Positions 21,591-34,237 of a stretch of 64,000 nt of DNA are shown here, in pieces (positions within the stretch are counted from its first letter, which is position 1; each line of letters opens with the position of its first letter). The DNA lies in the NCBI GenBank assembly GCA_964034945.1, contig OZ035960.1, forward strand, positions 77,905,331 to 77,969,330. Reading direction: 5' to 3'. This DNA is from Chrysopilus asiliformis. Its lineage: Eukaryota; Arthropoda; Insecta; Diptera; Rhagionidae. The notes under the pieces are model-generated. The model had not been told where the DNA came from and did not search any database. It saw only the letters and a program-made list of their open reading frames with translations. The translations under genes and the position numbers were made by a program.

Positions 21591-21980
21591 TGACTTTAAT
21601 TATTCTATTCTAAGGTTTTTTAAAAAAATAGTCAGTAGTCAGAAATTTGGTAATGGTGAGCATATTCTCGAGAAAAAATAAAGATATCGGATAACGGTAA
21701 ACGGCAAAGTTGTAGGAGTTCGAGGTAATCGAGAATGGTTTGAGATATCGAGTTCTAGCAAAAAATAGAAGTAGGTATGTAGGTAATTTTGTTGCCTATA
21801 CAAATTTTGTTTTACTTAAGATTACTGAAAAACGTGTTAATGCAGAGTAAATTGCCAACACTGAAATTCCGATTTTTAAAAAGCTGCAATATTTGTCAGT
21901 TTCGGTTAACGGCTTTTCACCAGAAGGTGATAAGATCGTGCCATTTCAGCACCAAATACTCTCCTTGCGGACACCTCTAA
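21590..21980 (+). repeat. Family D repeat, diverged copy
   Basis: It shares the order GATATCGAGTT, GAAATTCCGATTTTTAAAA, TTTCGGTTAACGG and GATAAGATCGTGCCATTTCA with 51405-51640, where the family ends in a (GACTGACA)n microsatellite. This copy lacks the microsatellite. Confidence 0.6.
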
Positions 21981-21984
21981 GAAC

Positions 21985-22890
21985 TTAATATATTAAAAAT
22001 GGCAGCACACAAAATTTAATGGCCCTATTCACCAAATGTAACACACCATTGTTACTTTAATTTACTTATTAGGATCCAATTTGGTTTTATTTGTGTTTTT
22101 ATTTATGGTCGAGCATTTGCTAAGGAAGCGATTTCGTTTAATTTTTTGTTAAATTACTGGCCAGAATGTCCATCTGGTGTCAACATTTTTTTGTTCAATA
22201 AGTATACTCTGAAGGAGTTTTTACTTCATAAAATGTTTTTTTTATTACTGTTTAGTTTAGTTTGAAGTTATTTCTTTTTTCTAATCCAAAATGTTTCAAA
22301 CAAAATAAAAAAAAATCTTGTTGCATTTTTGATGTGCTTTGAGTTTTTAATGTTAAAGCTCAGTGGTTTAGGTCTTGGCTAAAACTTCGGGAATGAAATG
22401 CAGCGGAACCTCAAAATGCCCAAGTTTTTACCCACAAAAAACAGTAACTCGGAGAAACTTCGATCAATAAGCATAAATGGTTTAAGGTTTAATACATTGG
22501 CTTTTCGGAAGTAATGAAAAATCCAGTGCATTTAAACTTAATAATAAATATGGTGATCGTGTAAACTCTTATCTTGCATCATCGACATCGATAACTCGAA
22601 GTTTCATTTGTCCCCGTCGACTAATCAAGGTTCTACTGTAACACTAGTTTTTGCAATCCAAAGCTTTTTGGTGTATATACTAGTATGGCGCTTTTTTAGT
22701 ACCTTGTAGCACTATCGTAGTGAGACGCAGCTATATTTACAGAATGTGAATAGCAATTTGGATCGCATTGTAAAAATGATGCGAAACCTGTGGAATATGT
22801 AAATTTAAATTTACAGCAAAAACAGTAGCCATATAAAGATATGAGCCTTGTTTTAAAACCATGTTGTACAACTTGTCTTACGGAGGCAAT
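21985..22890. other. No supported gene
   Basis: AT-rich sequence with no convincing frame, repeat or motif. Confidence 0.4.
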
Positions 22891-22897
22891 ACACGTA

Positions 22898-23241
22898 CAC
22901 GGCAAAAAATCCTGGAGTATTTTTCAATCCAAAAATTATATTGACGAAATCTTAATACATATTTTGGATTGGAATTTAATACATGCGAATTTTTGAAAAT
23001 ATTTTAGCCTTTTTTGCAGTCATATTTGAAAAGTTTTTTATTATGTATCGAACTTAAGTACTTTTAACATTAATGTCTACAATTTAATCAAAATTTTAGA
23101 CTTTAATACTTAATTAAACCAAAAATAAATTTATAAAAATTTCCAATCCATATTATTGGATTAGAATTTTCCATTGGATTACATATAAGGTCCAGCGTAA
23201 TCCAGTTTTGATTGGAATTCACTCCAAGATTTTTTGCCGTG
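22898..23241. mobile_element. TA-flanked MITE, 344 bp
   Basis: The inverted ends are CACGGCAAAAAATCCTGGAG on the left and CACGGCAAAAAATCTTGGAG read in from the right. TA lies on both sides (22896-22897 and 23242-23243). There is no ORF. The element is about three quarters A+T. Confidence 0.8.
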
Positions 23242-23559
23242 TAGAGACATTTCATACAACCGGCCCATACACGATCCAACATTGCCTACAACGGAACCGA
23301 TTTTTTATTTTTTTTAATTAGTTATGGTTAAGTATCTAAAAAAGCTATCTGCATTTTTTTTTGTTTACGTAAATAATGGCCTATAAGCAGAGCCGAGGGT
23401 ATCAAAGCTGAAAGAACCATGCAGTTTTCGACGATCTTTATGCCAGCGGGCCGACTTTTGAACCAGTTGGGGTTTCACTTTCGTTCCACCTGCATTGGAA
23501 AGGTATTTTTCTCTAGTTTCATGGACATAAGCTCTTTTTTGGCGGGGAACTGCAGGGGG

Positions 23560-24070
23560 ATGGTCAAAAATCTCTAATGAAGAAAACCGGATCAAAATCC
23601 ATTTGGTAGCTCAGCATATAGTAGGAGAGTGGTTCAAGACGTGGGGAGGAAGTAGATTTTAGTGCGCGAAAAACTTCCTTCGGGGCTGACCTCCCTAATG
23701 ATGAAAACCGGATCGAAATTTATCTTGAATTGCAGACAATTACAAGAGAGGGGTGTTAAGAGTGTGGAGCGAGTAGATATTATATGGCGACATTTTTCCT
23801 GGAGGGAGGATATCTATAATGAAGAAACCCGATTTAGTCAGGATTTTTTCCCCTCATGACGGACCTGCCCAATATTGAAAATCGCTTACAAAACCATTTT
23901 GTAGTTTAGGAGGTAGAAGTGGAGGGGATTTGCGGGAAAGGGGTGGATTTGGATTTAGTTGATAAAAAAAATTTCCAGATGATCGGCCTGGCCAATAATG
24001 AAAACTACATCAAAACTCATTTAGTAGTTTAGAAGATAGCAGGAGAAAGGGTCAGAGGGAAAAATATTTG
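23560..24070 (+). repeat. Degenerate tandem repeat, about 120-170 bp units
   Basis: About four units start AATGATGAAAACCGGATC (or a variant), followed by GTAGTTTAG/AGATAGGAG-type text and CTCCCTAATGA at the end. Repeat boundaries fall near 23577, 23697, 23818 and 23996. It is followed by CGGTCCAATGGTTTTCGAGT and GACAGACAGAAAGACAGACG, typical of the 3' end of RTE-type LINEs. These may be internal repeats of an RTE-derived 3' UTR, which is inference. Confidence 0.55.
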
Positions 24071-24370
24071 CAGGTCGCAAACCTTATCAATAATTTCACA
24101 GTACCCTTGTGTATATGTTCAGCTAATTCGGTCCAGCGGTTTACGCGTTATTCTGAACTTAAAAATAGGTTTGTTATGAAAATAAATGATTACGTGAGGG
24201 AAAGGAACGGGGAACTGTAGCAAAATAATACATAGCTTCTAACCTGACTAGAGGTTTCAGCACCATATAGGAAAAAATCGAATTAAAATCGGTCCAATGG
24301 TTTTCGAGTCAAGTCCGGATATTCAGACAGACAGAAAGACAGACGTTGCCTTTTATATATAGAGAGAAGA

Positions 24371-24394
24371 TATATATATATATATATATATATA
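24371..24394. repeat. (TA)n microsatellite
   Basis: About twelve TA units sit immediately downstream of a host splice donor, at the 3' edge of an RTE-like repeat. Confidence 0.8.
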
Positions 24395-24421
24395 ATACCT
24401 TTACTTTATGAAAGTACTTAC

Positions 24422-25321
24422 CTCTTATTTCTTTTATATGAGTATCGTACTGTGAATTACAACTAACAAACTGCCTAGCAGCCATCGTACGAAATGATTG
24501 AGTTCGGTATTCTTCATACCATTGAGAACTATGTTCCTCGGATAGTTTAGTCCCAGCACTAGGATTACTATTAACTGATGTTCGGAACGGGTTAATTCCA
24601 GCGATAAAACTTGGCGGATTTTGTTCATTCTTTTTGACGGGTAATTGTTGAACATTGCTAACGGCAACTGGTTTTCCTAAAGGGTCACCACTCATTTCGG
24701 TAATAGTTTTTTTGAACTTATATCCACTATAATTTGGATTCGATAAAGGTATATCTTTCAAGTTACTGTATTTAATGGTAGTCAAGCTATATTCTGATGG
24801 AGAAGACGGAGAAAGGATATCGTGCTGCCGATGACTCATATAATTCACTTCATTTTGTGTAACGTGCTCGATACTTTGTATTGTACATGTTTCAGAAGAA
24901 TATGTAGTAATTTTTCGATTTCGGTTATTACCACTTTCTTCATGTGAATCGATATAACTAGATACAACATCACCTTGACCAAGCGTTGTATTAGTTGGTA
25001 TCGAAAAGTCGTTTTTTACTAACTCTGGTTGATTTTCCGACTGTATGAGTTTTACTTTTGTAGTATCTGTAACATAGCTAAGCTTTTTCGCGCCGGTGGC
25101 TTTTAGACGTCTTTCTTTAGTGCTTACGTCAACATTGGAAATGTAATCATCATCTGAATATTGTTTACCACCTGACGACGAAATTTTATCGAAGTATGAA
25201 ATCTTATCATGAAAACAAGAAGCAGAGCCAACAGGGGCATCTGCAGCCTCGCCTTGGCCCTGTTTCTGATATTTTAACTGTTGTGAGTTTGAAGTCTCTT
25301 CTGTCACTTCCTCCGATGGAT
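24422..25321 (-). CDS. Host-gene coding exon, probable symmetric cassette exon
   Basis: This 900-nt open exon is rich in S, T, N, Q and K and has no recognised domain, so its product is probably disordered (for example DDDYISNVDVSTKERR and SYIDSHEESGNNRN). It ends at a strong donor, AGAG|GTAAGTACTT. Translation past it runs into repeat text, so the donor is the end. The left boundary could be an acceptor at ATATAG|AT (exon from 25321). That gives phase 1 at both ends and a length divisible by three. It matches the phase 1 end of the upstream exon at 34238. Alternatively the ATG at 25331, which follows a TAG, opens a first coding exon. I cannot name the gene. The host-exon call is fairly firm, the splice partner less so. 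Confidence 0.6.
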
Positions 25322-25334
25322 CTATATCCATATT

Positions 25335-28300
25335 TATCTATTTACAGGCATAAGTACAAAATTCTTAAATAATTCACAGCCCAATCAAAAACATTTAATT
25401 TCTGGCATATTAAACACACATTAACTAGTTTAGTTTTTCAATTTCGATTCACTATGATTAGATTTCTGTACGATTGTTTTTGCATTCAAGCAAGTCCATA
25501 AATCTACATAAGTCAAGAGCCGGTTCTATACTAAACCAAGTAAAACTAAAAGTTATTGTATAACACAATTAGATTAAAAGCCCGTGACCACTTATTCTGA
25601 GGCGAGCTTATTGCTTATTGAAAGCACCGAATTATGTCATCCCAATGTTTTTGGAGTTTATGGCCTTACTTCAGTTGTCAATTACAAACGAAGTGGTATC
25701 TTGAACACACGAAATAATTTTTCTTTTTTTTCCTGCTTTAACACTGTTTCAAAAATTCAAGGTAATACAATGTCATCTAGTTTCTGATAGTCAATATACC
25801 GTGTACATGTAATGTTAATCTTTCTTTACTGTTTTATTCCCCCAAAAGTTGGTTTACTACCTTGTGCATGGACATTACACACAAATAACATATTTTCAAA
25901 TGCGTATTTTACTGGACATAAGAGAGCGGTGCCTTAAATAAAGATTAAATTCGAGCACAAAATTTTCAATGGGATTCATCAACTCGTACACTGAACGAGA
26001 TTTCGCTCATAAAAATTAAAAACAGTGAATTCAAAGTATTTATAAACAATTTCATTAATAGTATGAAAGATTTCCTTAACTAATTTGATCTTCTACTATG
26101 AAAGATTTCCTAAATTAATTTGAAACCGTTCATGGATACTGTGATTCCTCATTGGTTTTATTTAAATTCAATTTCATTGTATTATTTAATTGTGGCTATG
26201 AGAAATCTGGTACTTGAATGGAAATCGTTCTGATAGAAGCATAAATATTCCAATATGACTTGTAGCCTAAAAAATATCAATTAATATTAAAAATTCATAG
26301 GATCAAGAAATTCAAATAATGCATACTTAACAACTTTCATAAAAAGTTGTTTTCTTCTATCATGCACAGTTTTCGAGAAAAATATTTTATTTTCACCATT
26401 TTCCGACAGGGTTTAACTTTTGATAAAAGCCTGTTCTGTATTAAATTTCAACTTTCTATCATTATTTGCTCGTGGGTTTTGTGTAGTGAATTTCAATTTA
26501 CACCCAATTTTTTTTTATCATGCGAGGTTTAATTATGTAAATAGGGCACCAGCGCGGCGTACCACGTTTTAATACCTCATGAACGTACTGTATTTTATGG
26601 AAACCTCCCTATATAAGCAGAAATATGATGCCCTTCTCATTTTTTCTAACAAAGTTGGACTTCCAAACTAAAATAAACTCATTTATTCTTTTTAGATTCA
26701 AAAAACTTTGAGAATACCCTCCTTTCCCTTATGCGCTTTTTTTTCGTTTCTATGATGAAAAGGGGAAATTGAATGAAAATACTGAAGTGCCAATCTGCGC
26801 ATGTGTGCATCAAAACAAGAGTGATGTCATTTGTCAAAAGCTTTTTTGCATCTTACGTCTGAAATAACAGTGGAATTGTAAAAACATATAAAAGAAGTTA
26901 GTAAATATCAATATCAATTTATGCATGATTGTAGTCAGAGGCTATAGTCGAAAAATCGTATAAACCGTCTTTTGTATTGATTAACGGATTGTTGACAATT
27001 GTTATGAACCCTGATCAATTTAATCCCTTCAAACCCTGTACACATTACAATGTACAATGGTGCCCTATCATCAAACATGGTTAAAATCGTATCTTAGCAA
27101 TGTCATGGGACAATATCGTCTAACTGGGCTAGTTCTTAGCATTTCTAGAGAAGTATTTATAAAATCCGAAGAGACTGTGGACAGGCTAGCACATGGTCGG
27201 CAACGACTTTATTAACTAATTTGACGCTTTTTCCACTACGTCAGTTAAAGCTTAAATATAAGACATCATACAAGAAAATAAGGGACTCGATGAAAACCCA
27301 AATCTAAGAGTTTATTTGACCTTGAAAGTTAATATTTTTCGCTTGCGGCGGAATAATTTTTACCTGTATGCATTATTTTGATAAAAATTTTGCCTGTGAC
27401 TGATTTTTTTTTATAATTTCTTTTAAATAAAAGTTTTGCGTGCGCCACAATTTTCGTTGCATACCGAAAAATAAAAAAAAAACATTTTTAACCAAATAAC
27501 CACAAACAAAAGACCAAAAACCTCCTGTCTTCCGGTCGCCGCTTTGCGTCTCGTTACGTTACGGGCCGCAAGTTTAGAGTCTGTCCCTCAATAACGTGCC
27601 ATGTGACACCTGATAGTAAAAGTTACAGATTTATATTAGTTTGTGTCTAATTGCGCGCTGATCAACCGCAGCAGCGCCCCGCGCTGCGTAGAGTAGATAT
27701 AGTTTCTACTTTCAGACGCGGTGACATTAACAGAGATGTCACATGTGGTGAATTATGATACTTTAATATGTATTCGGGACTCTCGATACATTATGTTTGC
27801 CATCTCCAAACAGTTTACGCTTTCTGAGTGTTTTAGCAAATGTTTTTATCAAGTGGAAAGATGGAAAACTATTTTGAAAACGTATTCAAAACGGAAATCA
27901 CTGTAGTTTCACTCCAAAATGTTATAATATAGCATTTTTGTTATATATTTTTTTAATGACATATAAGCCAAGAAATTCCAACAAAAAAATGACTTAAAAT
28001 TGATAATTTGTTTAGATATTTAACAAAAACTTAAAAACCGCTTGAACCAAGAAAAGGACCAATGATTTTTTTAATATAACTACAAAATACGGAAATAATA
28101 ATACTAAGATTTGCGAGCGAAAGGCCCAGTTTAGAGTGTGTAAAAAAAATGCTGAGACGGAAGATCCTTATATGTTAACGATATTAACCTTTTTTCCGCT
28201 TTGCCTGACCGAAGGTTTTACTCTGTGCTTTATTTATAGCTCCCCTGATAGTTTCATCCAAATGGGTTTTGTGGTTTTCAAATTATAGGCGAACATACAG

Positions 28301-28970
28301 AAAAACGGAAAGCAAAATACACAATTCGAAGAAACTGATAAGAAATTAGAGGAACCTTGAATTGACCTATGGTGTAGAACTCGCTCTTGGACGCTAGAAA
28401 GCATCCAAATCGGTTCAGTGGTTCTCGACGTTTAACCGAAGAGACAGATAGAGATTAATTTTTTTAATTTATTATTATTTCCTGGGGAAATAACTCTTAC
28501 ATTCTATGTTTCTTCTAAAACATTCACATCTAGCGCATCTAGCCACATTTTTTCCTTATAAGAACAATTTTCAAATAAGAAGATACAAGTAGATGTGTCA
28601 CCGTTTTTATGTTGCTGAAATCCAATCGAATACTAGTTTCGGGTGCATGAAACTCTTGGTTCCACAAAAACGAGACACTCCCAAAAATGTCCTTTGTGAC
28701 ATGCCTGAATGCTCAATACGGAATGATCAATTTTGTTTCCAGCCACTTTGAAAAATATTTTCAAAATAAGCAAGCGACCCGTTACAAATATGGCCTGTCA
28801 AACAAAATAATATATTTATGTGCGCGGTATGTGAATTAGATTGGCAATATTACATTTGATGACGCTGCACTAGTACGAGTAGACTAGACAAAGGTACGAG
28901 AGGAGTGTGTAAAATGTTTCCCCTTGCAGCCACTTTAAAAACTTTAGCATAACTTTTAAAAGCTTTTATT
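25335..28970. other. Presumed intron, no gene seen
   Basis: Lies between the two host exons. The segment 27540-27730 is richer in G+C (GCAGCGCCCCGCGCTGCG) than its surroundings and could be an internal promoter or a repeat. Nothing decides this. The fragment near 27905-27965 resembles the hairpin arms at 1031-1107. Confidence 0.4.
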
Positions 28971-28974
28971 TAGA

Positions 28975-29440
28975 TTGCCTATATCTGTTTGGTTGTTTGT
29001 TTGTTGGTCAGGCTCAAATCTTGCAAACTAATTTTGACCCACTTCCATTCATCCAATTGGCTTGCAACATACGTAAGTCCCATGAAAACACAATATTTTC
29101 ACTACTTCGTCCTTGTAAGGATAACGGAAGGTCCTGTCAGGATAACATGATTGTCATTTTCCTCAAATTTTCCGGAAAAAGAATCTTATCTGGGGGTTTT
29201 TGGGATCGCTTAACCTGAATCTAACATTAATGTAAGAATAACACAAAAATCCTTTTTCCAATTTTTCCTCGCAAAAACTGATATTAGGGGGTTTTCAGGA
29301 CCACGGATCTGGTGTTACAATTTCAAAATTCAAAACAGAAGGACCTGTAAAGATCAATACCCTGTTTCCAATTTTTCCTTGGGAAAACTGGCATTAGTGG
29401 TTTTTCGGGACCGCTAATCACGAACCGAATGATAGAATTT
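28975..29440 (-). repeat. Family B repeat
   Basis: The conserved end is ATTTAGATTGCC...TTGTTGGTCAGGCTCAAATC, then TAATTTTGACCCACTTCC. It leads into minisatellite units with AAGGATAACGGAAGGTCCTG. It is in reverse orientation relative to 405-672. Confidence 0.7.
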
Positions 29441-29504
29441 CAAAATTTGGAGGTTCTGAAGGGATACAATTTTTTATATAAATTTATTATATATACATAT
29501 ATAT

Positions 29505-30052
29505 CGGGTCTTTCAATAAGGACATAACAATTTTGTATTTCAATAAAACGCAGAATAATTGAGATATCGGGCTGAAATTTATTCCAGGTTACATTTAAGT
29601 ATGAAATTCGATGTCGTTCATATGGCCACCGCGAGCACGTTTGCTGATTGATTCTTTGGAGCCAATTTTCCACCACTTTTCCACACATATCGGCCGGAAC
29701 GTTGGCAATTTCGCGTTCGATATTGTTCCTGAGCTCCTCTAACGTTGTTGGCTTGTTGGCATAACTCAACGACTTAACATATCCCCATAAAAAGGAATCC
29801 AACGGCGTTAAATCGCATGAACGAGGTGGCCATTCGACCGGACCATTTCTCGAGATTACACGATTGCGACCACCGACTCAGAATTTCGGTAGTAAGTTTT
29901 AATAATTTCCAAACGTTGCTCGTTCGTGAACTTCACCATGATAAAAATGTAAACTTTGACTGACGTTTTAACATTGCCAGATAATAAAAAAAGTTTTAGG
30001 GTGCGTTTTTATTAAAATACAAAATTGTTATGTCCTTATTGAAAGACCCTTT
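29505..30052 (-). mobile_element. DD41D mariner internal-deletion derivative
   Basis: The inverted ends match over about 40 bp. The shared text is GGGTCTTTCAATAAGGACAT, continuing AACAATTTTGTATTT. The minus strand begins MVKFTNEQRLEIIKTYY at 29938. It then jumps after about 25 codons into the C-terminal quarter, with VISRNGPVEWPPRSCDL and TPLDSFLWGYVKS, finishing past EIANVPADMCGKVVENW. WPPRSCDLTPLD is the last motif of the DD41D (rosa/VISITOR-type) transposases. The middle, with the first two catalytic aspartates, is deleted. It is non-autonomous, and about 550 bp long. Confidence 0.85.
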
Positions 30053-30289
30053 ATATCGCTCTCTATATCGATTCATTCACTAAACCGAGCGGATTAAAAC
30101 ATTTGGGACGCCACTGCGCAGCTTCCATGGCAGAGCGAACTAATCTTAAATATGTTTTGGAAAGCAATTTATCCTCCCAACCTACCAGCAAAACATGAAC
30201 GTCAAAATATGAAAGCTAAGCTAGTGCGTATATATACATTTTGGTGATAGTGGCCAGGCAAAAACGCTTGTGATGCAAATGGGTTAACG

Positions 30290-30600
30290 GGTTTTGTGAG
30301 CCACTGATCACTAATCTGGTGTTCAAAATTCCATATTTTGGTCCCAAGAACCTGTAAGGTTAACGCAATATCCTTTTCAATATTTGCTTCGATATTTGAA
30401 ATTAAAAATGTTCGCATCAGGCCTTATATCATAGGCCTTAAAAAATTTTTTTTGCCACACGAATATCCTGTATACAAGATCCTGTCCCAAACACAGGATG
30501 TTCGTGTTAATCTTACAGGTCATTGGGACCAAACTAACGAAATTGGAACATCAGATTCATGATCAGCGACCCCTAAAACTCCCTAATGTAATATTTTCAA
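30290..30600 (-). repeat. Family B repeat fragment
   Basis: Two units of GTGTTCAAAATTCCATATTT / CCTGTAAGGTTAACGC are followed by an inverted half (TCTTACAGGTCATTGGGACC). It makes a loose foldback around 30350-30560. Confidence 0.5.
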
Positions 30601-30604
30601 CCAC

Positions 30605-31340
30605 TTATTAAATCAACTGTAATTTTTCCAACCACTTATTAAAAACCCTTTAAACAGTACCACATGAAATATTATATATTCTTATGCATCATGCAGATTT
30701 GAACTGGTTTTAAATACTTTCAGTGTACTTTAGCCATTGTGATTTGTCTTCCTCGTGCACCAAAGTTTGCAAATAAGTAAAAATTATGTGCAGCCCGGGT
30801 GAAAATATTCGCTAGAAACCACCACTGCGCTCTCGAGATAAAGATTTAAATTTTATTAATTGATTTAATGCAATTTTTTTGGGCGGCTGCTACAAAGTTT
30901 AATTTTTTTTAAATCACATATCTAGCATCTTAAAAATTGTTTTTTTCCTTATTTAACAATCAGTTCTACTTTTTCATAGGTACCTAAGATGGGTTATCAT
31001 CTTTATCGAGACTATTAGAGGCGATAAAATAATGGAACTGAAGTAAAAATTGATGGCTCTTAATTTAATTTATGCTGCTAATTTCAGATTTTAAAAATAA
31101 GCGAAATTTATATATTTTTAATATATATAGTTTTCAGATGGACAAAATTTGGTAGCTTTAAACCATGTCTCGTCCCCGAAAGGGAAAAAGAAGATTTGAT
31201 TTACATATAGTGATGATTTCATTTTAACAATAACAGTAAAGAATTTTATTGGTTTTGTAAAAATTTAAATTGAATAATTTTTTTTCAATTGTGCATTTTA
31301 TACTTTTCTTTCGTAAATACAAAAAAAAATATTAATATTG
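30605..31340. other. No supported gene
   Basis: AT-rich intronic sequence without recognised features. Confidence 0.4.
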
Positions 31341-31344
31341 ACAA

Positions 31345-31632
31345 AAATTTATTACCGAACACTCGGTAATTCGAACACTCGGTAATTCGAAAACTCACGC
31401 TAATTACAGATACAGGCATTATTTTAAAGCCAACATTTCAAGTTTTTTTAAATAGAATTTAATGTTGTCACATAGGTATATATACTTTTTGAAAATATTT
31501 TTTTTTGCCATTAAGACTGGTTTATTAAACAAAATGTGCACTATCGAAAAGAATCCAGTAATTCGAAAATCTCCGTGGTTCGAATTAGTTCCGGTTTTTA
31601 TTCATTCGAATTACTGAATCTCTACTGTATAT
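31345..31632. mobile_element. Pogo/Tigger-like terminal fragment
   Basis: Repeated CACTCGGTAATTCGAA boxes at 31360-31400 and GTAATTCGAAAATCTCCG near 31558 lead to a terminus that reads, inwards from the right, CAGTAGAGATTCAGTAATTC, followed by TA outside. Tigger elements have CAGT... ends and iterated AATTCGAA-type boxes. Only one end is visible. Confidence 0.5.
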
Positions 31633-31695
31633 TTGATCAGATTTACAAAAAAATCTGATTGATTATTATCAATACGACCAAATTTTTTTATTATA

Positions 31696-34032
31696 CAGGG
31701 TGTCTTGTAATGGTCTGTACAAATCAGGAGGGCTGATTTCTGGGATCAAATTATGAAAAAAATTGTTCTACACGTAGGTCCGGATATGCACCGTTACCCA
31801 CAGGGAACAATTTTTATTTATGTTGTACTGATTTAGAGATCAAGTCACTCAAACGACTCTAACTATCGCAAATTGTAACGGATTTTCCTTTTTTGGAAAG
31901 CTAAGAGTCTGCTGAATGTTTTGTCTTTAGTTTTAAAAACTAAAAGGATTTAGATAAAAATTATGTTAAATTCGAAAACTAGTTTGAAAAAATTGAAAAA
32001 GATTTAGAAAATCTAATTTTTCTCAAAAACTTGTCCTTACAAATAAATTTTTTTTTCGCCCTATTCTAATGCTTTTTAAATTGTCTACAAAATGGTTTTT
32101 ATTTCATTGCTGTATACCATTCTTAGTTTCGAAGTTATAGGCAAATAAGTGAAGACAGTTTTACCACCTACCACCTGAAACGTATTTTAGTAGATTGCAA
32201 TTTGAGCAGAGACTTAAAAACGTCAATGCGATCATCACATCATTTTATTGTACGAAAAATATTGATTAAATAACTACATTGTACCAATGATTACCGAATA
32301 TAGATGGGAAGTAAACGGAAGTTTCCGTTTAACTACGGCAGAGAAAAGAGATGCGCGATAAAAAAAACTCACCAAGCAACACCATTTTTCCCTTTTACAT
32401 CTTCATGTCATATGGAATTGAAAAAAAAACAAGAAACTTGTCGTTTAGTCAGGGCTAAACCAAGCGAAACAAAGTAAAAACATAACAAAAGCTATAATTG
32501 CCAATCTGGCAATTATTGAAAACCCGTATGGTGATTTAAGTGAACGGCGAACAGTTTTATCAAAATTCCAGTTTGAAGGCAAACTTTTCAATAAGATTTT
32601 TTAAAATTTATTCCAATCGGATTTTGATGTATGGAAGTTTTATGTAGAATTATATCCTAAATAACTTTTGTTCTTGGACTTTTTAGATAAGTTTTTGAGA
32701 TATTCGCAAAAAACATTTTCGTTCGTATGGGGAGTACCCCCCAGACGGACGGATGGACAGACAGACGGACGGACATGCTAAATTCAACTTTTTTTATCAT
32801 TCTAAACACACTGGTGTAATTCATTTTTTTGTGTGATGACGGAATCTTGGCGTTACAAACGGTAAGGCAAATCTAATATACCCTTTGGTTTCACCATACG
32901 GGTATAAAAATTTCCACTGTCTACTGACACAACTTGTGTAGAAAAACTTGTTAGAACCGTAAAAGCGATTTTTAATGAAATGAGGCTTTTTAAAAAATGT
33001 AATTTGTTTTTAATTTGTTGGAAAACAAGATTTTCATATCCTTATAGCGGTCAAAAATTTGTATTCTATTTACACAACTCTTGCACCAACACCATCATGC
33101 TTCCGACAGCGCCCTGACAGTTCGCGAAAATTTTCAAGCAAATTATGACACTTTTTTATTATTTAAATCGCGAAATACACTAAAAATCAACTAAATTAAC
33201 ATGAAAACTAAATTTTCCACCGAAATTGGTGGTTTGTTTTGATTTTTAACTGACTGCTGAGATTCAAATTTGTGTATTGCCATTGAGCGATTTTTTTATC
33301 GTTTTTTCGAGGCGCATTACAACTAATTACGCATTAAAACTGAGATGTGGCAATACCTGAGATGAGGCCGCACACATAAATAGCTCAGTATTCACACAGC
33401 AATTGAAACCGCCGGCATCTCGCTAGTTGTTATCTATATTAGGTAATCATTGATTGTACTCCTATGGGATTTTATGTTTGGTAATTCTTAAAAAACGAAG
33501 TTTATTCCAATCCAGAGCCTGCTAATAATATTGAGGAACTCAAACGCCAAATTGAAGTTTGTTGCAAACTTAGAGAAAATTTGTCAACGTTTTCTATGAC
33601 TGATGCAATTACAAAACGTCACCAACTCTGTGTTTCCAAAGGTGGAGATCACATTGAAAACTTCTTATAAATAATTGTTTGTAATAAAGTCTTATAACAT
33701 AAATCTGGATTTTATCTTTTTCCTCCTGCAGTTTTTTGTTTTAGTTTTTTTTTCGTATAAAACTCTTTCATTTGATCTACATTGTTTAAAATTAAAGACA
33801 AAACATTCAGAAAGAGCAGACTCTTAGCTTTCCAAAAATAGAAAATCCGTTACAATTTGCGATAGTTAGAGTCGTTGGAGTTACTTGATCTCTAAATCAG
33901 TACAACATAAATAAAAATGGTTCCCTGTGGGTAACGGTGCATTTCCGGACCTATGTGTAGAACATTTTTTTTCATAATTTGATCCCAGAAATCAGCCCTC
34001 TTCTTTTGTACAGACCGTTACAATACACCCTG
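31696..34032 (+). mobile_element. Long-TIR Tc1/mariner-like element, 2.3 kb
   Basis: The TIRs are about 245 bp long (31696-31938 and 33785-34032) and over 90 percent alike. They start CAGGGTGTCTTGTAATGG and CAGGGTGTATTGTAACGG. TA lies outside both ends. Near the right TIR the plus strand keeps a transposase C-terminus: NNIEELKRQIEVCCKL and SVSKGGDHIENFL-type text ending at a stop near 33669. The rest of the gene is unrecognisable, and a Helentron-like copy (32478-32905) lies inside. Confidence 0.75.
32478..32905 (-). mobile_element. Helentron-like (DINE-1-type) copy 1
   Basis: Reverse orientation. The 5' end motif TACCCGTATGGTGAAACC lies at 32886-32905 and the 3' hairpin AATTGCCAATCTGGCAATT at 32496-32515. 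The inner part is short: a GTCC/GTCT block at 32740-32775 and then AATTCATTTTTTTGTGTGAT. It is inserted in an A/T run inside the long-TIR element. Confidence 0.8.
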
Positions 34033-34237
34033 TATAAACAAAAAATTTCATCATGTTAACAAAAATCTCCCAAGAAAAATGTGTGTGGAAAATATCGATA
34101 GGAATTTCTGAAAGATCAAGATATTCTTCAGCAGAAATTTTCAACCCAAAATCATGTTTCAGAATCTATTAACAGAATGTCAATAACATATTTTTTTTCT
34201 ACTGTGGTAATGCTATAAAATTTAAAACTGTACCTAC

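Noticed and set aside
27540..27730. GC-richer stretch as a host promoter or CpG island
   Set aside because: No core-promoter element, transcript or exon can be tied to it. I only note the composition.
34152..34237. C-terminal extension of the proline-rich frame to 34152
   Set aside because: A good donor CAAG|GTAGGTAC precedes it and the translated tail (RYSFKFYSITTVEKKY) is AT-driven intron text.
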